A stretch of DNA of 64,000 nucleotides, from NCBI GenBank assembly GCA_958510825.1, contig OY294044.1, forward strand, positions 39,419,816-39,483,815, in the 5' to 3' direction. The notes below the pieces were generated by a model. It searched no databases. It was not told where the DNA came from and saw only the letters and a list, made by a program, of their open reading frames with translations. This document shows positions 1 to 8,721 of the stretch, piece after piece; position 1 is the first letter of the stretch; each line of letters starts with the position of its first letter. The stretch comes from Brachypterus glaber (taxonomy: Eukaryota > Arthropoda > Insecta > Coleoptera > Kateretidae). A program made the translations under genes and the position numbers.

Positions 1-360
1 CTATAATTATTGTAAATAAAACCTAATTTCATAAAAAAAAGTAGGCACAAAACAAACGTTAAGGTAAACCAACGTTGCCGATTAAAAAAAAACACACAAA
101 CCAGCAAACTACCAAACTAAACCATTGTTAACGTAAACCAACGCCTCCCATTAAAAAAAAACACCAAACCAGCAAACTACCAAACCAAACCTTTGTTAAC
201 GTAAACCAACCCCTCCCATTAAAAAAAAACATCTAACCAGCAAACTACCAAACAAACCAACGTTAAGGTAAACCAGTGTTGCCGATTAAAAAAAAACACC
301 AAACCAGCAAACTACCAATAAACCAACTTTAACGTAAACCAACGTTTCCCATTAATAGCT
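1..360. repeat. 68-bp minisatellite, locus 1
   Basis: About five imperfect tandem units. The block ATTAAAAAAAAACACC followed by AACCAGCAAACTACCAA recurs at about 81, 150, 218 and 285, giving a period of 67-69 bp, with a GTTAACGTAAACCAACG segment between. The same unit in reverse complement lies at 18.70-18.90 kb and 55.40-55.56 kb, so this is a dispersed minisatellite probably carried by a mobile repeat. Confidence 0.9.
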
Positions 361-763
361 ACCAAATCAAACAAAAAAAACAACCTTACAAATAAAAAAT
401 ATATTCTTAATAGTTAAAAAAGTATAAATAAACTTAAAAACAATATTTTAAAAAAATAATTAAACAACATTCTTAGTACATAATAAAAAAAAACAAATAT
501 TCTTAATAAAAAATAAAAAAAATCACAAAATAAAACATAAAAGGAAAAACATAAATTTAAATAATAATGGATATAAATAAATAAATAAATAAATAAAGTT
601 TAAAACAAAACAACATTCTTAATATATAATAAAAAAACAAATATTCTTAATAAAAAATAAAAAAAGTCACAAAATTTGACGAAAGGAAAAAAAACTATTA
701 ATACCTCTCACTAATGTGTACAAGTAAATTTTTAAAGCGATCAAGGGCTGTCCTTCCAAAAAA
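361..763. other. AT-rich noncoding, partial tandem duplication
   Basis: No coding potential seen. An A-rich segment starting AACAACATTCTTA at 463 is repeated at 609 (period about 146 bp), and a short (AAAT)n tract lies at 574-597. This may be the 3' flank of the Merlin transposase that ends at 764; no terminal inverted repeat was recognised. Confidence 0.6.
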
Positions 764-1209
764 TTACCTCCACATAAATTGATCTATGTATTCACTTAAA
801 AAAGGTGAGGACATTACCCCCAATCTCCTTAAGTACGTTTTAAGGGAGGACCAATAGCCCTCTACATGATTGGTGCGCATACCAGTATCTCGGTCCCAAA
901 AATGTCTGGAATGGTTTACCCTCTGATGTGTATAGCCCAAACGATTTAACGTATTATACGCCCGCCACTCGTCTGTCCATATTTCAGATCCCTCCGAATT
1001 ATGGGAATTAAAACCCTTCGTGAACGATTGGGCACAAAACAAACAAACCCTTTTTTTTCGGCAACATCGTATATTCCCAATACCCACTGCTGCGGAACTA
1101 AACGACCCCTATTATATTTTCTCTTGACTAAAACTGATTCGTCAATTTGAACGTTTCTGCCCGGCCCACCTAAAAATGAATTAAAATTTAAAAAACTTGA
1201 TGAATGCAT
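764..1209 (-). pseudogene. Merlin (ISXO2/IS1595-like) transposase, C-terminal half
   Basis: DDE transposase of the Merlin superfamily, the eukaryotic relatives of IS1595/ISXO2, which cuts and pastes its own element in the nucleus. Two overlapping frames (1209-946 and 1087-764) together carry the family motifs in order: VQIDES with the first Asp, WVLGI, an R..L..II segment, IWTDEWRAY with the second Asp, VNHS..F, and TNHVEGYWSSLK with the catalytic Glu. A frameshift separates the first and second Asp segments, so the gene is broken. The N-terminal half lies 7.1 kb away on the same strand at 8298-8721, with Ty3/gypsy copy A1 between them. Family assignment rests on motif pattern and order; the interruption by an insertion is inferred from the matching strand and order. 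Confidence 0.85.
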
Positions 1210-1236
1210 TAAAAATTAAAAATTACCCAAAAGGAA

Positions 1237-1275
1237 TGTTAGGATAAGTCCTGCGCCGGTCAAGAGTGCGTACTC
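1237..1275. repeat. 39-bp direct repeat, left copy (probable LTR remnant)
   Basis: Thirty-nine bases beginning TGTTAGGATAAGTCCTGCGC are identical at 1237-1275 and 8221-8259, the two edges of the Ty3/gypsy interior that splits the Merlin gene. The TG start and position suggest terminal remnants of an LTR pair, but neither copy is long enough to be a full LTR and no matching CA end is clear. Confidence 0.6.
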
Positions 1276-1755
1276 TAACCCCCAAGGGGTTAGAATTTTG
1301 TTTGAATGTGGAAACTAGTAGGGCCAGAAGCCAAAAGATGACTAATCAAACGGAAGAAGAAGTTCATGTGATCCAGAAATCTGCAGTTTTGAGTAATAAA
1401 CCAGCCAATTTTAATCAGCGTAAACAGCAAAAGGGGAAAATGTACCATCAACAGCCCAAGAGATGTTCCAGATGTGGTTATGAACACCAGTACAACAAAT
1501 GTCCAGCTTTTGGAAAGACCTGTAAAATGTAAAAATCGCAACCACTTAGCAAAAATGTGCAAGGTAAAAGTAAATAATTACGATAAAAAGTCAATTTATA
1601 AAAAAAATTATACACATGAGGATAAAAAAAATGTAAACGAACTTAATCTTTTTGATAACCCTGAAACTAATTTTTTATCAACTGATTTTTATAGAAATTT
1701 TGAAAACGAAAACGAAAATAATTTTATGTTTATGGCACCTATCACCTATCAGTAA
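1266..1755 (+). pseudogene. Gag C-terminal fragment with zinc knuckles (A1)
   Basis: Remnant of the Gag nucleocapsid region, which binds retroelement RNA in the cytoplasmic particle. The first frame (1266-1532) has a knuckle-like CX2CX3HX4C array (CSRCGYEHQYNKC) followed by CPAFGKTC. The second frame (from 1474) supplies CKNRNHLAKMC, the rest of a second knuckle, so one indel separates them near 1530. The N-terminal capsid part is absent because the preserved element starts just upstream. The frame then becomes Asn/Lys-rich and leads into the protease. The start codon at 1266 is arbitrary: the true Gag start was lost. Confidence 0.65.
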
Positions 1756-2707
1756 ACAAGGGAGTCATGGGGAATCAGGGACACAGGAGATGACAATACA
1801 AGGACAACAAATCAACATCAAGCTGGATACGGGGGCTATGGCAAATGTTCTACCTAGAAAATTTCTTAAGGTAATAAATTTTCGTATTTCTGATTTAAAT
1901 AAAACTGATATTAAATTAAATAGTTATTCTTTAAATAATATTCCAGTCATTGGCAATTGTTATTTAAATTGTAGGGTAAAAAATGTTTTCAAAAAAGTTT
2001 TATTCTACGTGGTTGATGTAGATAGTGTACCTCTTTTGGGTTTGCAATCTTGTATAGATTTTAATTTAATTAAAAGGTTAGATTTGGTGACTAGTCAGAA
2101 TAAGTTGGGTGACATTTTGCTCAAATATGATAAACTATTTAAGGGAATTGGTTGTTTAGAAAAGCCTTATCATATAGATTTAAAAGAAAATGCAAAGCCT
2201 GTTGCTTATCCCGCTAGAAAAATTCCATTTGCTATTAAAAATAAATTAAAAGAAGCGTTAGATAGTTTAGAAAGTCAGGGTATAATTGAAAAGTCAGATG
2301 ATAGTGATGAATGGAGTCATCCTGTAGTTTTGGTTAGAAAGCCAGATAATAGTATTCGTATTTGTCTAGATCCAAAAGAACTCAATTTAAATATAAAAAG
2401 GCATTTGTTTCACATTCCTACCTTGGAGGAGTTAACAAACAAAATGTCAGGTTGTAAATATTTTTCAAAGTTAGATGCTACTCAGGGTTTCATGCAAATA
2501 CAGTTAGATAAAGAAAGTGCTAAGTTGTGTACATTTTCAACCATTTTTGGGAGATATAGGTTTCGCAGGTTAGCTTATGGTCTAAGTTGTAGCCCTGAGG
2601 CATTTCAAGAGCGCATGTTTGAAATTTTTAGTGACATTGAGGGAGTTAGTTTTTATATAGATGATATTATTGTTGGTGGTAACTCAATAGAACAACATAA
2701 TGAGAGA
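1652..2707 (+). pseudogene. Protease and reverse transcriptase, 5' part (A1)
   Basis: An open stretch of about 350 codons holding the aspartic protease (LDTGA near residue 58, a PLLG flap-region motif near 127) and then the Ty3/gypsy RT up to the catalytic YIDDII at about 335-340, with conserved KLDATQGF and RRLAYGL segments before it. The frame stops at 2710, immediately inside a Penelope-like insertion, and RT sequence resumes after the second copy of the 14-bp target duplication at 4343. The annotated Met is only the first in the open frame: Pro is normally made by frameshift or readthrough from gag. Confidence 0.85.
2694..2707. repeat. 14-bp target-site duplication of the Penelope-like insertion
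   Basis: AACATAATGAGAGA occurs at 2694-2707 and again at 4329-4342, flanking the Penelope-like insert. Host RT coding resumes in frame after the second copy, which supports a true insertion duplication. Confidence 0.85.
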
Positions 2708-2837
2708 TAAAGAACTTTCACTTTCGGGTTTAGACCGTGTTAATGGATTTTCACTTTCCGACGTTTCGTCTCTTACTACTAGAGACATCTTCAGGGATTA
2801 ATCTGAAACTAAGGTTCGAATCAACTTGTGTCACTAT

Positions 2838-3929
2838 TTATGACGAGTTGTGGTTATTCACCCGTGACGAGGTTTTTCCTATCAAAGACTTCCATATTGC
2901 AGGTAAGTGGTAACCAGTGTCCCGATTGATATTGTTAGGATGCTTGATGATTTCTATCGATTCCCGTATCTTCCTTGGCATTTTTCTGTTTTCTGTTAAT
3001 ATTTGTTTTGTTTCAGACAAATTGATTTTATGACCTGTTTCATGTACATGTTCGGCTACTGCCGATAAGGAAATTTGTTTCTTTCTTATATTGCGCTCAT
3101 GCTCTTGAAGTCTTGTAGAAATTTTTCTCTTAGTTTCACCTATGTAAACCGTACCACAGGAGCAGGGTATTTTATATACGCCTTCTGAACTCAGGGGTAT
3201 TTTGTCTTTTGTTGAAGTCAAACATTGACCTAATTTTTGGTTGGACCGAAATATAGGCTTAATATTTGACTTCTTCAAAAGTTTACCTATTTTATCCGTG
3301 ATACCGCTTACATAGGGAAGTATAATTTGTGTCTGTCTGTCATTGTCACTATTGCCCTGTTGTTTGGGTCTGGGATTTCTGTATTTGTATATGGTCTTAT
3401 TAATGTCTTTTTTGGTATAACCGTTCATGGTCAAGGCTTTGGTTAGTTTAAGGAGTTCTGTGTCTAGGGAATTCTTGTCTGAAATCATGAAAGCCCTATG
3501 AACAAGTGAATTAACTACCGAGCGTTTTTGAGAGGGATGGTGATGTGAAAATGCGTTTAGGTATCTGTCAGTGTGGGTTTTCTTCCTGTGTACCGAGTGT
3601 CCTATTGAGCCATTTTCCGTTTTGTAAACCAAAACGTCCAAAAAGGGAAGTGATCCGTTGTTCTCAATTTCCATCGTAAACCGTATAGATTTATGTTGGG
3701 AATTGAGGTGATTTAGAAAACCTTGAAGGCTTTCCATGCCATGGGGCCAAATAGCATAGACATCGTCTACGTATCTGCGCCAAATTTTAGGTTTTAATGG
3801 AAATGACTCAATAGCTTTTTTCTCGAAGTATTCCATGAAAGCATTTACGGTACGGTTTACATAGGTGAAACTAAGAGAAAAATTTCTACAAGACTTCAAG
3901 AGCATGAGCGCAATATAAGAAAGAAACAA
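2838..3929 (-). CDS. Penelope-like RT C-terminus plus GIY-YIG endonuclease
   Basis: A 363-codon open frame. Residues 1 to about 28 are read from the inverted arm and are not native. From about residue 30 it follows the Penelope RT palm: FMEYFEKKAI, then WRRYVDDVYAIW with the catalytic YVDD at 53-56, then SLPFLDVLV. A basic linker leads to the GIY-YIG domain with GVYKIPC at 250-256, a CxC pair, and VYIGETKR at 261-268, the nuclease that nicks target DNA for priming. Penelope RTs are normally about twice this length, so the finger and early palm motifs are missing and the copy cannot be active. The annotated Met lies in the inverted arm and is an artefact of the rearrangement. Confidence 0.85.
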   Translation of the reverse strand: MFLSYIALMLLKSCRNFSLSFTYVNRTVNAFMEYFEKKAIESFPLKPKIWRRYVDDVYAIWPHGMESLQGFLNHLNSQHKSIRFTMEIENNGSLPFLDVLVYKTENGSIGHSVHRKKTHTDRYLNAFSHHHPSQKRSVVNSLVHRAFMISDKNSLDTELLKLTKALTMNGYTKKDINKTIYKYRNPRPKQQGNSDNDRQTQIILPYVSGITDKIGKLLKKSNIKPIFRSNQKLGQCLTSTKDKIPLSSEGVYKIPCSCGTVYIGETKRKISTRLQEHERNIRKKQISLSAVAEHVHETGHKINLSETKQILTENRKMPRKIRESIEIIKHPNNINRDTGYHLPAIWKSLIGKTSSRVNNHNSS

Positions 3930-4296
3930 ATTTCCTTATCGGCAGTAGCCGAACATGTACATGAAACAGGTCATAAAATCAATTTGTCTGAAACAAAACA
4001 AATATTAACAGAAAACAGAAAAATGCCAAGGAAGATACGGGAATCGATAGAAATCATCAAGCATCCTAACAATATCAATCGGGACACTGGTTACCAATTA
4101 CCTGCAATATGGAAGTCTTTGATAGGAAAAACCTCGTCACGGGTGAATAACCACAACTCGTCATAAATAGTGACACAAGTTGATTCGAAACTTAGTTTCA
4201 GATTAATCCCTGAAGATGTCTCTAGTAGTAAGAGACGAAACGTCGGAAAGTGAAAATCCATTAACACGGTCTAAACCCGAAATTAAAAGTTCTTTA
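3850..4296. repeat. Inverted arm of the Penelope-like element
   Basis: Reverse complement of 2709-3153 at high identity, including the GIY-YIG 3' coding part and 3' UTR (TCTAGTAGTAAGAGACGAAA in this arm). The junction near 3850 has short shared bases (GGTAC/GTACGG), consistent with template switching or twin priming during insertion. Confidence 0.9.
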
Positions 4297-4342
4297 TATC
4301 TTAATGGCCGTGAAAGCTTAAAATCTAAAACATAATGAGAGA

Positions 4343-4980
4343 CTTATACAAGTTTTTAGATAGAGCTAAAAAATATAATTTGAGATTTAATAGGAATAAA
4401 TGTGAGTTTGGGGTAAAAGAAGTTAAGTATATGGGACATTTTTTGTCAGAATCTGGTTTAAAACCCGATAATAGTAAAATAGAAGCTATTTTAAATATGC
4501 CCAGTCCCAAAAATATTACCGATTTACAAAGGTTTATAGGTCTTGCCACTTATTTGAGTAAATTCGTTCATAATTTGTCTGATAAAACTAAATCTATGAG
4601 AGTTTTACTTAAAAAAGATATTATATTTAAATGGGAAGAAATTCATGAAAAAGAGTTTAAAGTTTTAAAAGAAACTATTACTAAAAGTCCGTGTCTTAAG
4701 TTTTTTGATGAAAATGAACATTGTGTTATCAGTGTAGATGCTAGTTCTGAGGGTATGGCCTGTACGTTGCTTCAACAGGGTAGGCCTTGTGCTTATTTTT
4801 CACGTTCTTTTACTTCTACACAAAAAACATATTCTCAGATCGAAAAGGAACTTTTTAAGTGTACTTTTTGGTTGTGAAAAATTTTACCAATTTGTTTTTG
4901 CTAAAGTTTTTACTGTAGAGACAGACCACCGGCCTTTAGTGTCAATTTTGAAAAAACCGCTTCATGCTTGTCCCGCTTGA
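4343..4980 (+). pseudogene. RT thumb and RNase H (A1, 3' of the insertion)
   Basis: Continues the RT of element A1 after the Penelope insertion: a KYMGHFLSESGL segment typical of the Ty3/gypsy RT connection, RFIGLATYLSKF, then the RNase H start with VDASSEGMACTLLQ and AYFSRSFT. A frameshift near 4870 moves the frame so that ETDHRPLVSIL, the later RNase H motif, is read from 4898-4980. RNase H degrades the RNA of RNA:DNA hybrids during cDNA synthesis. Frames end at stops at 4877 and 4980. Confidence 0.8.
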
Positions 4981-4989
4981 CTGCAAAGA

Positions 4990-5274
4990 ATGTTATTACA
5001 ATTAAAAAAGTTTGATTTTAATCTAGTTTGGAAGCCTGGTAAATCTTTAGTTGTAGCAGATACTCTTTCTCGAGCTTTTGAAAATAAGCATTTTGATGAA
5101 AATATTGATTTTGAGTTAGAAGCTCAAGTTTGCTTAGTAGGAATGAATTTAAATGTAACAGAGGGAAAATTAAAGCAAATAAAAGAATTAGTTAAAGCGG
5201 ACCAAGATTTGCAAATTTTGAAGGAGTATGCGTTAAAGGGTTGGCCTCGTAGTAAATGTAAAATTTTATTTTAA
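4990..5274 (+). pseudogene. RNase H end and RT-integrase linker (A1)
   Basis: Open frame starting LLQLKKFDFNLVWKPGKS and VADTLSRAF, the universal end of Ty3/gypsy RNase H, followed by an acidic linker (DENIDFELEAQVCLVGMN). The same linker pattern occurs in copy A2 at 48942-49136, showing that the two are one family. The frame is lost at 5274 in the stretch before the integrase zinc-binding domain. Confidence 0.8.
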
Positions 5275-6199
5275 GTTTCAAGATGAAATTACAATTGCCA
5301 ACGATTTATTATATAAAGGTCAAAATATAATAGTTCCTAAAGCTTTAAGATCAGAAATATTAGAAAAATTGCATTATGGTCATTTAGGTACCAAAAAATG
5401 CGTAGAAACTGCGAAAAATTTTTCTGACCTTTTATGATCAAAGAAATTTCTGATATGATAGAAAATTGCTATACCTGCCAAAAACACAGTAGATCTCAGT
5501 CCAGTGAAACTATGATTTCTCATGATACTCCGAAGATTCCTTGGCATAAGGTTGGTGTTGATATTTTTCATTTTATGGGCAGGTCTTATTTAATACTGGT
5601 GGATTATTATTCAAAATTTGTTGATTTAGTTGATCTAAATGGGGACAAGACTTCAGAAAATGTCATAGAAAATTTAAAAATAATCTATAGTCGTTTTGGA
5701 ATTCCATAAACTGGATAGTAAGTGATAATGGTCCAGAATTTAATTCCATTTTATTTAAAAATTTTGCTAAAACTTGGGAATTTACCCATTTAACTATTTC
5801 TCCTAGACATAGCCAAAGTAATGGTATGATTGAACGTACTATTGCTACGATAAAGAAAATACTTTTAAAATAGCATTATGACGGAAACGACCCCCATTTG
5901 GCTTTACTGAACTATAGAAATAGTAATATAAGTTCAAATGCCAATTTGATATAATGTTTAATAGAAAAATACGCGACTGTCTGCCTAAAAATAATTTAAA
6001 TTTCAAAGTCAATTTTAAAAATAAAAATAAATATAATAACTATATAAATAATAATCAAAAATATCAAAGAAAATATGATAATAAAAAAGGTATACAAAGT
6101 CTGTCTGAGTTACGAAAAAAAAGCGATATTTTATTTCAATATAAATTAGGGGAGAAGTGGCACGAAGGCAAAATTATTTTTAAGGTTGGCATAAGGTAA
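5275..6199 (+). pseudogene. Integrase remnant (A1)
   Basis: Broken Ty3/gypsy integrase, the enzyme that joins element cDNA to the chromosome. In successive frames: LHYGHLGTKKC with the His pair of the HHCC zinc domain at about 5370-5400, CYTCQKHS with the Cys pair at about 5470, GVDIFHF with the first catalytic Asp, LVDYYSKF, VSDNGPEF (second Asp, about 5720), and HSQSNGMIERT with the catalytic Glu at about 5835. Stops occur at 5437, 5709 and 5872. The last open frame (5954-6199) is the C-terminal domain with KWHEGKI. Confidence 0.8.
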
Positions 6200-6289
6200 A
6201 TAAAAACGATATACGGTTCAACAATAATAAGAAATCGAAGGTTTATTAAAATTTAAAAGAAAAAAGTTGAACAAAAAATTAATGTTAGT

Positions 6290-6736
6290 GTAGGCGATAA
6301 TGACGAAAATACAGAGTATTTTGCTATTTTTTTTTATGGTAATAAAAATCATTATAATGTAAATAATAGTAATTTAATTAATGACAATTTAAGTAACATT
6401 GAAAATATTTTAGAGGAAAATTTAGGAAATAGGGAAAATGTAAGTGACGAAAATTTTCGAGAAAATAGCGAGAGTTTTCACGGCGAGAGTTCTCAAAATG
6501 TTGAAAATTCTAATGGTGAAAATTCCAGTCAAAGTCTCGTAAATTCTAGTGACGAAAAATCCAGACATAGTTTTGAAAATTCTAGTGACGAAAATTCCAG
6601 TAAAAGTTTTGAAAATTTAGTTGACAAAAAGTCAAATACTAGTCAAGATTCGATAGATTCTGATTTGTATGTTAGTACTCATGAAAAAAGTAATGTTAGT
6701 GAAAATAGTAATAGTAGTCAAAATAGTAAAAAGTCT
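6290..6736 (+). pseudogene. Ser/Asn/Glu-rich polyprotein tail (A1)
   Basis: Open, low-complexity coding after the integrase, with short repeats such as NSSDEKSR and NSSDENSSK encoded by a recurring AATTCTAGTGACGAAAA block. Copy A2 has an Asn-rich tail in the same place (47477-47749), so a polar tail is a family trait. No domain is recognised. The frame ends where the non-LTR fragment was inserted at 6737. Confidence 0.5.
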
Positions 6737-7274
6737 GTTACACTCTCATGGGTAAAGGGGCATAATGGAAATGTAGGCAATGAAGAAGCTGATAGATTGG
6801 CACGAGCAGGCTCAGGCTCTGTACCTATTGGTCCAGAGCCCATAATCCCTGTATCTGTCGCTTTTAAAACAGCTCTCATTAATCAAAAAACCCACATAAA
6901 ACACACCCGTAATTGGATTACGAGAAACGACTGTAAACATGCAAGAGCAGCCCTTCCCACTCCGTGTGAAAAGACAGCACGCTTTTGTATGCAACTAAAA
7001 AGGGATAACCTAAGACAGTTTGCAAGCATCGTAACAGGTCACTGCAAATAAAAATAAGCATCTTAACATCATGGGGAAGCCAGTCGACCCCATCTGTAGA
7101 GGTTGCTACATGGAAGAGGAAACAATGGAACATGTGTTATGTCACTGTCCAGCGTTAGCCTTAATAAGAGGGTCCATGCTAGACAAGTACTGGCTCGACA
7201 TGGCCGGTATAAGCAGCATCACTCCCAGACATCTTCTTAGATATATTCAAAGAATTGGATGGCTGAGAGGCTAA
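6737..7274 (+). pseudogene. Non-LTR ORF2 C-terminus: RNase H and zinc motif
   Basis: Two frames. The first, read through to 7051, contains SWVKGHNGNVGNEEADRLAR, the end of a retrotransposon RNase H with the conserved His and the GNEEAD segment carrying the last catalytic Asp. It continues as an ordinary ORF2 tail. After a frameshift near 7050, the frame 7071-7274 gives CRGCYMEEETMEHVLCHC, a CX2C...HX4C zinc motif common at the C-terminus of R1/I-type ORF2 proteins. The Met at 6665 belongs to the upstream Ty3/gypsy tail, not to this protein. Confidence 0.8.
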
Positions 7275-7366
7275 ATTGCTGTGACCAAAGGGAGGTAGTA
7301 CAATGGGCCCAGCTAAGTGGCCTAAATGCGTGTAGATAGCTACCCTCCACCCTAATAACCATAACC
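6737..7366 (+). mobile_element. Non-LTR retrotransposon 3' end with RNase H
   Basis: A 5'-truncated non-LTR insertion flanked by a perfect 14-bp duplication ATAGTAAAAAGTCT (6723-6736 and 7367-7380). It starts abruptly inside an RNase H domain and ends with the ATAACCATAACCATAG type of short-repeat tail. RNase H plus a C-terminal Cys/His motif points to the I/R1/LOA side of the non-LTR tree; the exact clade is not assigned. Confidence 0.85.
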
Positions 7367-7380
7367 ATAGTAAAAAGTCT

Positions 7381-7680
7381 AAAAAATAGCATAGAAACAA
7401 AATCTAGGGCTGGTAGAATTGTTAAAATTCCAACAAAGTTAAAAAATTTTGTACTAGATTAAATATTTTTTTTACAGTGTACAAAACACAAAGATTTTTT
7501 TTTTAGGTTTTTTCGATTTTTTTTTTTCGTAAAAAATAGCATAGAAACAAAATCTAGGGCTGGTAGAATTGTTAAAATTCCAACAAAGTTAAAAAATTTT
7601 GTACTAGATTAAATATTTTTTTTACAGTGTACAAAAGACAAAGATTTTTTTTTTAGGTTTTTTCGATTTTTTTTTTCGTA
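7381..7680. repeat. 150-bp tandem duplication
   Basis: Two nearly identical units, 7381-7530 and 7531-7680, both starting AAAAAATAGCATAGAAACAA. They differ by an ACACA/AGACA change and one base in a T run. The position after the integrase tail suggests the 3' UTR of Ty3/gypsy A1. Confidence 0.9.
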
Positions 7681-8297
7681 CATCATAATTTATTTAGAAA
7701 AATACAAATTTTTCTAAGACTCTGCCTATTATTTTGTTAAAATAAAACTAGTATTTATAAGTTTTTTTTTACCTTTTTTTTAAAAAAAGGAGGTAAACAT
7801 TAAAAAAAAATAATACAAATTAAAAAATTGTTTATTTAGATAAATTAATTTAAAATATTATACACACGTAAGTGTTGGCGAAAAAAGCGTAAGAATTGAT
7901 AAACCTGAAAAAGAAATTAGTATTTTTACAATAAAATAAATTCAAGAAATTTTCACTAATACTTTTCTATTAATATATAGAAAATATTTTTTAATAAATT
8001 TTACATAAAATTTATTTTTAAGCTAGTCGGTCATTTTTTAAATTACAAAAAATTAGTTAAAATAATTTAAGTAGGTTCAGATTTAACTATAAGTGTTGTG
8101 AAATTTTGTTTGTAAAATTTTATTTGTTATATACATATATTTGTTAGTTAAGTCCCTATACACATTTGTTTGTTTATTAATATTTTTTATTGTAATTTTT
8201 TATATTTTGAAAGAGAAGGATGTTAGGATAAGTCCTGCGCCGGTCAAGAGTGCGTACTCCCACCTATAGGGTCAGAATGTATACTGTGATATTTAAT
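7681..8297. other. AT-rich 3' noncoding of element A1
   Basis: No open frame of note and no clear LTR. It ends in the right copy of the 39-bp direct repeat (8221-8259), after which Merlin coding sequence begins on the opposite strand. Confidence 0.5.
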
Positions 8298-8721
8298 TAA
8301 TTAATCTGAACTCTGCCTTTTAATGTACTACCTGATCTAAACAAATACGTCTTTAAATATAAATCGTCATTTTGCAGCAGCTTCCAGGACAAAACATCTC
8401 TAAAGTATCTAAATATTTGAATTACAGAATTTTTTCTGTAATTCCTTAAGAGACCGGCCGGACCACTACGTACTTCGCATGCCCAAAACCACATAAGAAA
8501 TAAAACATCTCTTAAAGGAAATTTAATTTTTGAAAAAAATGATCCTTTAGAAATAGAACAATCTCTTCTGCAGTGATTGCAATAAAAAGATTTATTCAAA
8601 GAATTTATGCAATTTTTTGTCCTAATAACATATAACCTCCTGCAATTTCTTGTTTTTTTGCATCTAAATTGTCTCTTTATTAGCCCATTATCTCGCAAAA
8701 AAATTGTTATAATATGTGGTT
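8298..8721 (-). pseudogene. Merlin transposase, N-terminal half
   Basis: N-terminal region of the same Merlin/ISXO2-like transposase whose catalytic half is at 764-1209. The open frame 8698-8297 begins RDNGLIKRQFRC and contains paired cysteines and the FYCNHCRRDCSISKGSFF segment typical of the IS1595-type N-terminal zinc-binding domain, then a hydrophobic LFLMWFWA stretch and the RDVLSWKL segment that in relatives leads to the GGPG..VQIDES motif. The frame stays open a few codons upstream to about 8721 (IITIFL), beyond the annotated Met. It stops at 8297, next to the Ty3/gypsy edge. It is an inactive, split gene. Confidence 0.75.

Larger units (their letters stand above)
2708..4328 (-). mobile_element. 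Penelope-like element, 5'-truncated with inverted tail
   Basis: A 1.6-kb insertion in the RT of Ty3/gypsy A1. Minus-strand coding gives the last RT motif and a GIY-YIG endonuclease, the hallmark of Penelope-like elements. The 3' end (2709-3153) is repeated in inverted orientation at 3850-4296, so the element is a hairpin of two arms of about 445 bp around a unique centre. Such inverted 5' ends are known for Penelope-like insertions. The right arm carries about 30 extra bases before the target duplication. Confidence 0.9.
1237..8259 (+). mobile_element. Ty3/gypsy retrotransposon copy A1 (decayed, nested)
   Basis: Plus-strand remains of a Ty3/gypsy element in the standard order: gag zinc-knuckle region, protease, reverse transcriptase, RNase H, integrase, and a Ser/Asn-rich tail. 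Frames are broken many times. A Penelope-like element (2708-4328) sits in the RT and a non-LTR 3' end (6737-7366) in the tail. The 5' part of gag and any primer-binding site are missing. A second copy of the same family lies at 47.5-50.7 kb on the minus strand and shares its acidic linker pattern. The clade within Ty3/gypsy was not determined. Confidence 0.85.

Noticed and set aside
1..360. Possible CRISPR array
   Set aside because: Units are contiguous minisatellite copies with no distinct spacers, in a eukaryotic setting.
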